The notes beneath the pieces were generated by a model. It worked only from the letters and a program-made list of their open reading frames with translations. It did no database searches and was not told the origin of the DNA. This document shows, in pieces, positions 30,521 through 38,572 of a DNA stretch of 45,458 bases; position 1 is the first letter of the stretch, and every line of letters begins with the position of its first letter. Origin of the DNA: Amycolatopsis vastitatis (lineage in GTDB: Bacteria > Actinomycetota > Actinomycetes > Mycobacteriales > Pseudonocardiaceae); contig NZ_NMUL01000085.1 in assembly GCF_002234595.1 (NCBI RefSeq), positions 1-45,458 on the forward strand, read 5' to 3'. The translations under genes were made by a program, and so were the position numbers.

Positions 30521-33500
30521 GTGCACGACAGCAGCAGCGCCGCCGACCCCGCTGAGGTCACCCAAGCTCACCTCGGGCCGGATGAGCTCCTGCCCCTCAC
30601 CGCCGTCCAACGCGCCATTCTCGGCCAGGAAGATTCGGCCGAGGTCGGCGTCGGCAACATCCCGATCGAGCTCGAGCTGCGCGGAGCCATGTCGGTGCCG
30701 CGCCTGCGGACCGCCCTCGACCGGCTCGTGGCTCGTCATGAGGCCCTACGCCTCCGGCTCGTCGACCGGGGCCGGGACACCTTCCAGACGATCAAGCCGC
30801 CCGAACCGGCCGGCGCGGGTCTCCTCGACGTCATCGACGTGTCTGCTCCGCCCGCCGCCTCCACCCTCGAAGCCACCCTGGCTCGAGAAAGCAAGCGACC
30901 GCTGAACCTGTACGCCGGCGAAGTCCTTCGCGCGCGGCTGTTCGTCGTCGCGCCGGAGCACCACATCCTGCTGCTCGTCGGCCACCACGTTTCGCTCGAC
31001 GGCTGGTCGATCGACCTCCTCGTCGACGAGCTGGCGCGGGTCTACGCCGGCCAGGATCCCGCACCGGCGCCGAGCTGGCGGGATCACGCCGGGAACACGT
31101 CCGAGAAGGCGGACCACGAACGAGCCGTGGCGGCAGTGGGGCAACGGCTGCTGGACAGCCACCGGTCCTTCAACCTGGAACCGGATCACCCCGAGGCCGC
31201 GCCGGCCGAGGAGGCCGCGGTACTCGGCGAGGTGCTGCCCCCCGACATCTGCCGCCGGCTGCACGACCTCGAGCGGCGAACCGGGTCGAGCCAGTTCGTC
31301 GTCCACCTCGCCGTGCTGGCCGAGTTGCTCGGCGATGGCTCCGGCGACGGCGAGGTGGCGATCGCGACCCCCGTCGTCCAGCGTGCCCACCTCGACAGCC
31401 AGGACCTCGTGGGGCCGTTGACGGAGACGGTACCGGTCTTCCTGGCCGTTCCGGCGATCCCGGACGTCGACTCACGGCTGTTCGCCGCGCGCCTCGCGGT
31501 AGCCGACGCACTGGAGCGCGCCGACCTGCCGTTCCAGGCCATCAACCGAGCCTGTACGGCGCCTACGGGATCACGCTACCCGGCGGTTCCCATCAGCCTT
31601 GCCGTGGTCGGGACCCCTGAGCCGATCGAAGGGTTCGCACCAGCGCGGTGCGTGCTGCGTGAACCGAACTACCGGGCCTCCCGGTTCGAGTTCACGCTGC
31701 TCGTCGAAGCTGCCGACACCGACCGCATCCGGATCACCCTGCAGTACGACCCGAATCGTTTCGATCGGTCGACGGCGGACAGTCTCGTCGCGGGCTACGT
31801 CGCGCTGGTTCGCCGGTTGGTGACGCCCGCCGACCGGGCACGTCCCGCGGACCGAAGCAGCAGCGCAGAACCGGATCTCGACCTCGGCGGGCAGATCAGC
31901 ACTCTCGCGCACCTGGTCAGCGGGCTCGCATCGACCGCGGGTGACCGGCAGGCCGCAATCGAAGGCGAACGGCAGGTCACCTACCGAGAGCTCATGGACG
32001 CCGCGGTGTCGACCGCGTCCCACCTCGCCGAACGCGTCGGCCCACCCCACCACGACGCACCGGCCACTGCCGACATCGCCCTTGTCCTGCCGCGGTCGAT
32101 CGGCTTCCTCGTGGGACTGCTGGCCACGCAGATCCTCGGCTGGTCCTTCGTCCCGATCGACCCGAACCTGCCGACGCGGCGGATCCAGCACATGCTCGCC
32201 GACTCGGGGGCCCGCGGCGTCTTGGTCCGTGACGAGGCCGAACGCGCTCGGCTCGGCCTGCCCGGCACCGTCTGCTTCCCGGTGACGTCACCCGGCGAAG
32301 CACGGAGGACCGCGCTACCGGTGACCAGCCCATCCGCCCTCTCCCCGGCCTACGTCCTCTACACCAGCGGTTCGACCGGCAAGCCCAAGGGCGTGCTCGT
32401 CCCACACCGGGCCTTGGATGCGCTCCGGCAGGAAATGGCCGCCCTCGACGTCCACGCCGACGACCGGGTCCTGATGGCCGCGTCACCGAGCTTCGACGCG
32501 GTCATCTGGGAGGTTCTCCTCGCGTTCACCAGCGGAGCGGCCTTGGCCATCGCCCCGCCCAGCACCGTTGCTCAAGGTGAAGATCTCGGCCGGTTCATCA
32601 AGACCCACGGGGTCACCGTGGCGACCATGACGCCGACCGTGGCCGGAGCGGTGCCCCCGAGTGATCTGACGCGCTTGCGCCTGCTCGTTTGCGCCGGCGA
32701 GGTGCTGCCGCGCCGGCTCGTCCAGCGGTTGACGGGGCTGCGCGTGCTCAACGCATACGGTCCCACCGAGGCGGCAGTGTGCGCCACGATCGGTGACGCC
32801 CGGCTCGGCGGGCGCCGGGTGCCGATCGGCCACCCCCTTTCGCGCACCACGGTGACGATCCGAGACGCCCGAGGCCGGCCGGTACCGGCCGGTACCGCGG
32901 GAGAGATCGTGATCTCCGGTCCCAAGCTGGCGCTGGGCTACCTGAACAGGCCGGCCGAGACCGAGCGCGCTTTCGTCGCCGATCCGGAAGGCGCGCCAGG
33001 ATCGACGATGCTCCGAACCGGCGACATGGGCCGGTACGGGCCGTCCGGCGTCGAGTACCTGGGCCGCGGCGATCGGCAGGTGAAGATCCGCGGGCAGCGC
33101 CTCGAGCTGGAGGAGGTCGACCTCGCTGTCGCCGCGGTCGCCGGCCGGCCGGCCGTCGCCGAGTTGACCGAGGTCGACGGGCAGGTCGTCCTCGCCGCCG
33201 TGGTGCTGTCGGCACAGGAAGACCCCGAAGGCGCACGGATGATCGACAACACCGTGACGGCGGAATTTCACCGTCGGCTCGTCGAACGGCTTCCCGAGTG
33301 GGCGATTCCTTCGTTCTTCGTGTCGGTGGAATCGATGCCGATCGGCAGCTCCGGCAAGATCGATCGAGCCGGGCTGCGTGAGCTCCTCGCCGCCGCGGCG
33401 CGGCTGGGCAGCCAAGGCGGGGCGGCGGTGAAGTGGACCACCGTCGAAGCCGCCGTCGCCAGGAGCTGGGAGGCCCTGCTCGGCAAGAAGGTCGACAGCA

Positions 33501-33658
33501 GGGAGCGGACGTTCTTCGAGCTGGGTGGACACTCCATGTTGGTGGCGAAGGCGATCAGGGAGATCCGGGAGCTCACCCGGAAGGACCTTCCGGTCACCGA
33601 GTTCTTCGCCCATCCCACCGTAGCCGGGATCGCGGCCGCGCTGGAGAGGCTCACCTGA
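30521..33658 (+). CDS. NRPS protein C-A-PCP, phenylalanine-like specificity
   Basis: The 1045-residue protein starts at GTG 30521. The condensation domain (about 20-440) has an intact GHHVSLDGWS (His156 catalytic). The adenylation domain (about 465-960) has YVLYTSGSTGKPKG near 610, FDAVIW near 656, NAYGPTE, LRTGD and GKIDR. The carrier (about 970-1045) has FFELGGHSM with Ser at about 1004. Specificity residues read by eye give D-A-W-T-V-A-A-V-C-K, one conservative change from the classic phenylalanine code DAWTIAAVCK; phenylalanine or a related aromatic is predicted. As the only C-A-PCP protein it is likely the last module, yet no thioesterase or reductase domain follows. The thioesterase gene starts within its stop codon (TGATG). 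Confidence 0.9.
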   Translation: MHDSSSAADPAEVTQAHLGPDELLPLTAVQRAILGQEDSAEVGVGNIPIELELRGAMSVPRLRTALDRLVARHEALRLRLVDRGRDTFQTIKPPEPAGAGLLDVIDVSAPPAASTLEATLARESKRPLNLYAGEVLRARLFVVAPEHHILLLVGHHVSLDGWSIDLLVDELARVYAGQDPAPAPSWRDHAGNTSEKADHERAVAAVGQRLLDSHRSFNLEPDHPEAAPAEEAAVLGEVLPPDICRRLHDLERRTGSSQFVVHLAVLAELLGDGSGDGEVAIATPVVQRAHLDSQDLVGPLTETVPVFLAVPAIPDVDSRLFAARLAVADALERADLPFQAINRACTAPTGSRYPAVPISLAVVGTPEPIEGFAPARCVLREPNYRASRFEFTLLVEAADTDRIRITLQYDPNRFDRSTADSLVAGYVALVRRLVTPADRARPADRSSSAEPDLDLGGQISTLAHLVSGLASTAGDRQAAIEGERQVTYRELMDAAVSTASHLAERVGPPHHDAPATADIALVLPRSIGFLVGLLATQILGWSFVPIDPNLPTRRIQHMLADSGARGVLVRDEAERARLGLPGTVCFPVTSPGEARRTALPVTSPSALSPAYVLYTSGSTGKPKGVLVPHRALDALRQEMAALDVHADDRVLMAASPSFDAVIWEVLLAFTSGAALAIAPPSTVAQGEDLGRFIKTHGVTVATMTPTVAGAVPPSDLTRLRLLVCAGEVLPRRLVQRLTGLRVLNAYGPTEAAVCATIGDARLGGRRVPIGHPLSRTTVTIRDARGRPVPAGTAGEIVISGPKLALGYLNRPAETERAFVADPEGAPGSTMLRTGDMGRYGPSGVEYLGRGDRQVKIRGQRLELEEVDLAVAAVAGRPAVAELTEVDGQVVLAAVVLSAQEDPEGARMIDNTVTAEFHRRLVERLPEWAIPSFFVSVESMPIGSSGKIDRAGLRELLAAAARLGSQGGAAVKWTTVEAAVARSWEALLGKKVDSRERTFFELGGHSMLVAKAIREIRELTRKDLPVTEFFAHPTVAGIAAALERLT

Positions 33659-34413
33659 TGGTTCCCGGCCCCGAATGCTTCCCCCACGACGCCGGCGAAC
33701 CGACCGACGGCGTTCGCGGTGAGTTGTTCTGCCTCCCGTTCGCCGGTGCCGGAGCGCGGGTGTTCGCGCAGTGGTCCTCGGGTTCTGACGCGATCCGCAT
33801 CCGCCCGATCGAACTTCCCGGGAAGAACACCCGGCTGCTGGAGCAGCCGTTCAGCGATCTGGCGAGTTGCGCGAGCTACTGCGCGGACGCGATCCAGGAG
33901 TACGGGACCGGCGTTCCCGCCGGGCTGCTCGGCCACAGCGCGGGAGCGGCCGTGGCGCTTGCCACCGCCCGGGTGCTCGAACAGCGGGGTTGCGCCGCAC
34001 GCTGCGTCATCGCGTGCAGCGCCCTGCCACCGCATGAAAACGCCAGGTGGGTCGAGCGGAACGCGGCTGCCGTGCCCTCCAGCCCGCCGGAAACCGCGGA
34101 CTTCCCGCCGGAGCTGCGCCGGCTGGTGAGCCGGGGATTCGAGGCGGACCTCGCCATGAGCGTCCAGCACCTCGACGGATTGCGACTGCGCCAGACCGAG
34201 GTGGTCCTGATCGCCGGCGAGGAGGAGGGGGAGCTCCGCAGCCTCGCCACCTCCTGGTGCGACGTCACACCCGGGCGTTCCCTTCGCATGGTGCTCGTAC
34301 CAGGGGGCCATTTCGCGGTGACCGAAGCGGGCTACTGGGCTCGGATCGAACCGGCGGTCCGGGCAGCGATGGAGCCCCGTACCCGGCCACGACCGGAAGG
34401 GCCGCCGCAATGA
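33658..34413 (+). CDS. Type II thioesterase
   Basis: The ATG at 33658 shares a base with the TGA of the last NRPS gene, giving 251 residues. The protein resembles GrsT/SrfAD-type thioesterases: ELFCLPFAGAGARVF (22-36), active-site GHSAG with Ser94, and a late histidine in VLVPGGHFAVTE. The usual acidic triad region reads IAGEEEGELR. Enzymes of this type clear misacylated carrier domains. Because the assembly line has no integrated release domain, it could also take part in product release, which is an inference. The stop overlaps the FkbM start (ATGA). Confidence 0.88.
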   Translation: MVPGPECFPHDAGEPTDGVRGELFCLPFAGAGARVFAQWSSGSDAIRIRPIELPGKNTRLLEQPFSDLASCASYCADAIQEYGTGVPAGLLGHSAGAAVALATARVLEQRGCAARCVIACSALPPHENARWVERNAAAVPSSPPETADFPPELRRLVSRGFEADLAMSVQHLDGLRLRQTEVVLIAGEEEGELRSLATSWCDVTPGRSLRMVLVPGGHFAVTEAGYWARIEPAVRAAMEPRTRPRPEGPPQ

Positions 34414-35195
34414 CCCGAGTCACCCTTCCCAACGGCATCTGCGTCGATGCCGCGGACGAAGCCGAGGTCGCCCTGCTGTACCGCGAGATCTTCGTCAACG
34501 CGTGCTACCTGCGTGGGGGCATCGACCTCGAGCCCGGCGACACCGTCGTGGACGTGGGTGCCCACATCGGCCTGGCGTCCCTTTTCTTCCACCAATGCAC
34601 GCGCGATCTCCGGCTCATCGACATCGAGCCATCGCCACCGACCTTCGGCAGCCTCACCCGGAACCTGGCGGGCAACGGTGTCCGGGCAACGCTGCTGAAC
34701 CTCGGCGTCGCCGACCGCGAAGAAGTGAGAGAGTTCAATTTCTACCCCTCGGCGACCGGCATGTCGGGACAGTACACCGATCCGGACCGCGATCGCGCAC
34801 TCACCGCCAGGCACCTGGAGTCCCAGGGGATGTCGCAACGAGACATCGACGAGCTACTCGCCGATCGTTACCTACGGGTGCCCTACCGGTGCCGGGTATG
34901 CCCTTTGCACTCGCTGCTCGACGACCTCGGTGTCCCGGAGGTCGGCCTGTTGAAGGTCGACGCCGAACGCAGCGAGCTCGAGATACTGGAGGCGGTCCCG
35001 AGGCGCCGTTGGGAAACGATCCGCCAGGTCACCGCCGAGGTGCACGACGAACCGGGCCGGGTGGCCCGGGTCCACGAGATCCTCAGTGAGGCCGGCTTCA
35101 CCGTCGACGTGCTTCCCAACGAGACGATCCCGATATCAGACGTGCTCCACGTCGTCGGCATCCGTCGCGGACAGACAGGCGGAACGCCATGCTGA
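34410..35195 (+). CDS. FkbM family methyltransferase
   Basis: The ATG at 34410 overlaps the thioesterase stop (ATGA), giving 261 residues. The SAM-binding motif is DTVVDVGAHIGLASLFF (about 44-60), with DIEPSPPTFGSL next and the FkbM segment VGLLKVDAERSELEILEAV near 180-198. The middle stretch FYPSATGMSGQYTDPDRDRA is common in FkbM proteins of NRPS and PKS clusters. It is predicted to O-methylate a hydroxyl or carboxyl of the peptide or a precursor. The P450 gene that follows starts inside its last codons (7-bp overlap), so hydroxylation and methylation may be linked. Confidence 0.87.
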   Translation: MTRVTLPNGICVDAADEAEVALLYREIFVNACYLRGGIDLEPGDTVVDVGAHIGLASLFFHQCTRDLRLIDIEPSPPTFGSLTRNLAGNGVRATLLNLGVADREEVREFNFYPSATGMSGQYTDPDRDRALTARHLESQGMSQRDIDELLADRYLRVPYRCRVCPLHSLLDDLGVPEVGLLKVDAERSELEILEAVPRRRWETIRQVTAEVHDEPGRVARVHEILSEAGFTVDVLPNETIPISDVLHVVGIRRGQTGGTPC

Positions 35196-36406
35196 TCTCG
35201 TCGGCGAACCTCGCAGATCACACGATCCACGCCACCGACGCCCCCGAACGCACCTGGGCGGAACTACGCGAAACCGGTCGGATCGCCTGGAACCCGACGG
35301 GCGAAGCGACGGGGTTCTGGGTACTGACGACCTACGAGCAGATCAGCGACGCCTACCGGCGGCCGGCCGTGTTCTCCTCCACCGGCGGAATGACTCTCGA
35401 CAGCCTCACCGGTGATGGTGCTCGTGCCGCGACGGCGGCGGCGGGATCCATGTTGGTCGTGAGCGATCCGCCGAGACACACCCGGATCCGGCGTTCCGTT
35501 CACGAATCGGTCGGCGCGCACGCGATAACCGCGCTACGACCGCGAATCGCAGCACTGGCCGACGAGCTAGTCGCCGAGACGGTCGATGCCGGCCCCTTCG
35601 ACTTCGCCGATGTCATCGCGTCCCGGCTGGCTTCGGCCACCATCTGTGCGCTGCTCGGCGCACCCGAAAGCGACCACAGCCGACTCGGGCGGCTTGCGGA
35701 CACCGCGTTCGGCACCTCAGCCTCCGAAGCGCACCCGGCCTGGCACGCCCGGGCCGCGGCGAACGCGGAGATTTTCGCCTACTACGGGGAACTCGTGTCC
35801 GCACGGCGTCGGCGACCACGGGGGGACGCGACGAGCAGGCTGGTCGGAACACACCGCTCCGGTGAGCGTCTGACCGACGACGAGGCCGTGCTGAACTGTC
35901 ACGGCCTGATGCTCGGCGGGAACGAAACCACCCGGCACGCAGCCACCGCCGGCGTCCTCATGCTGGCCGACCGGCCAGACGTGCTGCGTCGGCTCCAAGA
36001 CGGCGGAGTGGCCGACGCGGTGGAGGAGATACTCAGGCTCGCCGCCCCCGCTGCCCACGTCCTCCGCACAGTGCGCCGCCCCCTCCGGTTCCACGGCGTC
36101 GACTTCGAAGAAGGCGACCGCATCACGCTCTGGAACGGGTCCGCGAATCGGGACACCGCTGTCTTCGAGCGGGCCACCGACTTCGACATCGACCGCGCGA
36201 ACAACCGCCACCTGGCGTTCGGGCTGGGAGCTCATTACTGCGTCGGCGCGGCAGTGGCGCGCATGGAACTCAACGCCCTGTTCCAGAGCATCGCCACCAG
36301 AGTGCGCCTGGTGTCCGGAGGGGGCGCTCCCACCCGGCTTCGATCGAACGTCATACGTGGCTACCAAGAGGCAGTTGTCGAGTTACACGGGAAGGGCAGA
36401 CGTTGA
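35189..36406 (+). CDS. Cytochrome P450
   Basis: The 405-residue protein has a canonical I-helix LMLGGNETTRHA (around residues 240-251), an ExxR in EEILR near 278, and heme motif FGLGAHYCVGAAVARM with Cys at about 351. All catalytic motifs are conventional, unlike the other two P450 domains in the cluster. It overlaps the FkbM gene upstream (7 bp) and the Rieske gene downstream (TTGA, 4 bp), so it is part of the operon. It is a tailoring oxygenase, probably hydroxylating a residue that is later methylated or carbamoylated; the substrate is not deducible. Confidence 0.9.
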   Translation: MLISSANLADHTIHATDAPERTWAELRETGRIAWNPTGEATGFWVLTTYEQISDAYRRPAVFSSTGGMTLDSLTGDGARAATAAAGSMLVVSDPPRHTRIRRSVHESVGAHAITALRPRIAALADELVAETVDAGPFDFADVIASRLASATICALLGAPESDHSRLGRLADTAFGTSASEAHPAWHARAAANAEIFAYYGELVSARRRRPRGDATSRLVGTHRSGERLTDDEAVLNCHGLMLGGNETTRHAATAGVLMLADRPDVLRRLQDGGVADAVEEILRLAAPAAHVLRTVRRPLRFHGVDFEEGDRITLWNGSANRDTAVFERATDFDIDRANNRHLAFGLGAHYCVGAAVARMELNALFQSIATRVRLVSGGGAPTRLRSNVIRGYQEAVVELHGKGRR

Positions 36407-37560
36407 CCACTTCAGACATCGGAGCGCTGATCGCTGCCGCCGGTGACCACGTCCGGCACGACCGCACCCTGCCCGCGGAGATGTACACGTCTGCCGAGTT
36501 CTTCGCGACGGAGTCGCGCTGGGTCTTCCAGAAGTCCTGGGTGCCCGTGTGCCGCGTTCCCGACTTGCTGGCGGCCGGAGCAGGCTACACGCCGAAGGTG
36601 GTCTGCGGCGTCGAGGTCGTCGTCACCGTCGACGAGGGCCAGCGCATACGCGTTTTCCTCAACGTGTGCAGACACCGTGGGATGCTGCTCGCCGACCGTC
36701 CACAGCAGGGCAAGAAGCTTGTGTGCGGCTATCACCGGTGGAGCTACCGGCTCGATGGGGAACCCGCCGGCCTCCCCTTGGTCAGCCGCGAGGTCGATCG
36801 TGCCCGGTGCCGGCTGCATCCGGTGCGCCACGAAACCTGGCAAGGCTGGCTGTTCGTCAACCTGGCCGGCGACGCGCGTAGCCTCACCGACGAAATCAGC
36901 GGTCTTCACGAGGTGGTGGACGACGTCGGGCTGCCGACGATGCTTACCGCCGCCTCCCGCGAGTTCGTGTCGACGTGGAACTGGAAAGTCATGTGGGAGA
37001 ACTACAACGAGTTCTACCACCACCTCGGTACTCATCGCGACACCCTCGAACCGCTGCTTCCCGCTGCCACCGCGTCAACTCTGGACAACCACGGCGAAGC
37101 GTGGAGCTGCACCACTGTCCCGTGCACCGAGCAGTACCTGTCGATGCAGCCGCTCACCGACCACCGCCGCACCCCCGACATGGCCCTGTTTTCGGTCTTT
37201 CCCCTGCTGTGCGCAGGATGGCAACCCGGCTCGGCCTTCTGGATGGAGATCATCCCGGAGGATGTCGTGCGGCACAAAGTCGTCTGGCACCTCCTCGTAC
37301 CCCCCGAGAGGATGGACGACCCGAAGCTCGAGACCGAAATCACCCGAGTGATGGACGGACTCGGCGCCATCCACGACGAGGACATGAAATCCTGCACCTT
37401 GGTGCAACGAGGCCTGTCCAGTGCCTTGAACACGTCCGGCAACCTCACCGAGTTGGACAAGCCCATAAGCCAGATGCATCGATGGCTCGTCGGCCTCCTC
37501 GAGCATCTCAGCAAGGACGATCCGAGCTGCGGTGGATCAGGTCGACAGAGGAGCGCATGA
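36403..37560 (+). CDS. Rieske non-heme iron oxygenase
   Basis: The 385-residue protein has the Rieske [2Fe-2S] motif C-x-H (NVCRHRGM, Cys89 and His91) and C-x2-H (VCGYHRWSY, Cys108 and His111). The catalytic domain shows WNWKVMWENYNEFYHHLGTH (192-211), where His206 and His211 are likely iron ligands and Glu203 replaces the usual bridging Asp. It looks like an alpha-subunit-only aromatic-ring-hydroxylase relative of the kind used for hydroxylation or cyclisation in natural product pathways. The TTG start at 36403 overlaps the P450 stop. No ferredoxin or reductase gene is nearby, so electrons must come from elsewhere. It might hydroxylate the cyclic guanidine residue, as SxtT/GxtA do in saxitoxins; that is analogy only. 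Confidence 0.9.
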   Translation: MTTSDIGALIAAAGDHVRHDRTLPAEMYTSAEFFATESRWVFQKSWVPVCRVPDLLAAGAGYTPKVVCGVEVVVTVDEGQRIRVFLNVCRHRGMLLADRPQQGKKLVCGYHRWSYRLDGEPAGLPLVSREVDRARCRLHPVRHETWQGWLFVNLAGDARSLTDEISGLHEVVDDVGLPTMLTAASREFVSTWNWKVMWENYNEFYHHLGTHRDTLEPLLPAATASTLDNHGEAWSCTTVPCTEQYLSMQPLTDHRRTPDMALFSVFPLLCAGWQPGSAFWMEIIPEDVVRHKVVWHLLVPPERMDDPKLETEITRVMDGLGAIHDEDMKSCTLVQRGLSSALNTSGNLTELDKPISQMHRWLVGLLEHLSKDDPSCGGSGRQRSA

Positions 37561-38568
37561 ATGACTTCCGTTTCGTCGGTTTCAGAAGGCAGCCTTCCCA
37601 AAATCACCGAACTTCAATTGACCGGCAACGAATCCGAAGAAGCGCACCGCCTCACCTTGGCGTGCGCCCGGCGCCACCCGGAAACCGACACATCAGATTT
37701 CCTGCGCTTCGCACGCACTCTGGCCTGTCGACTCCCGATGCGAATCCTTTCGTTCTTGGAAGAGTTTCGCCAGGCAGAGGACCTGCATGCCGCAGTCATC
37801 CACGGACACCACATAGCCACCGAAACACTGGAACCCACTCCGTCCACCTGGCAGAACGGCCGAACGCCCGGTTCGCGGCCGTACTCGTGGCTGCTCACCC
37901 TGCTTGCGTCCTGGCTGGGCGATGTCATCGGTTGGCAAAGCCAGCAGAGCGGGCGGCTGGTCACCGATGTCGTGCCGAGCCCGGGGATGGAACAGTCCCT
38001 GGTCAGCTCGTGCAGCGATCGTGAACTGTCTTGGCACACCGAAGATGCGTGGTCGGAGAGCCGGGCTGACTACGTCGGCCTCTTCTGCCTTCGCAACCCG
38101 TCGCACGTGGGCACCACCCTCTCGTTTCTCGACACAAGAGACCTTCCCCCCAAGATCTTGACCGTCCTCCAGGAGGCTCGGTTCGTCTTCGCGCGCGACG
38201 AGTCGCACACGGATGAAGAACCACCAGGGGAGACGAGGAGGTCGCCCAACGTCCCCGTGCTCACGGGCAACCCACGCTGCCCCCAGCTCCGCGCGGATCG
38301 CGACTTCATGGCCGAGCGACCTGGCGACGCCGTCGCACGAAATGCTCTCAGGATGCTGATCACCCAGCTGGACTCGAACCTGACCGACATCGCGCTCGCA
38401 CCCGGTGACTTGCTGTTCGTCAACAACCGGATTGCCGTACACGGACGTCGGCCGTTCACACCCCGGTACGACGGAGCCGACCGCTGGCTGAAGAGGGTCA
38501 ACATCGTTCGCGACCTTTGGCGCACGCAGGTCGACAGCACCGAAGAAAACAACCGGATTCTGGTGTAA
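37561..38568 (+). CDS. Fe(II)/2-oxoglutarate arginine beta-hydroxylase, VioC-like
   Basis: The 335-residue protein belongs to the clavaminate synthase-like group with VioC and OrfP, which hydroxylate L-arginine at C3. Iron ligands are His159, Glu161 (ELSWHTEDAW) and His294 (NNRIAVHGRRPF), with Arg308 for 2-oxoglutarate. VioC binds the guanidinium with Asp268 and Asp270; here RADRDF gives Asp246 and Asp248, and the spacing to the distal histidine is 48 residues, the same as in VioC (268 to 316). This supports an arginine-like substrate. The family phrases GRLVTDVVPSPGMEQ and YVGLFCLRNP are present. It starts directly after the Rieske stop and is followed, 4 bp on, by a VioD-like gene, the same pair that makes capreomycidine in viomycin biosynthesis. 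Confidence 0.9.
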   Translation: MTSVSSVSEGSLPKITELQLTGNESEEAHRLTLACARRHPETDTSDFLRFARTLACRLPMRILSFLEEFRQAEDLHAAVIHGHHIATETLEPTPSTWQNGRTPGSRPYSWLLTLLASWLGDVIGWQSQQSGRLVTDVVPSPGMEQSLVSSCSDRELSWHTEDAWSESRADYVGLFCLRNPSHVGTTLSFLDTRDLPPKILTVLQEARFVFARDESHTDEEPPGETRRSPNVPVLTGNPRCPQLRADRDFMAERPGDAVARNALRMLITQLDSNLTDIALAPGDLLFVNNRIAVHGRRPFTPRYDGADRWLKRVNIVRDLWRTQVDSTEENNRILV

Positions 38569-38572
38569 CGCC

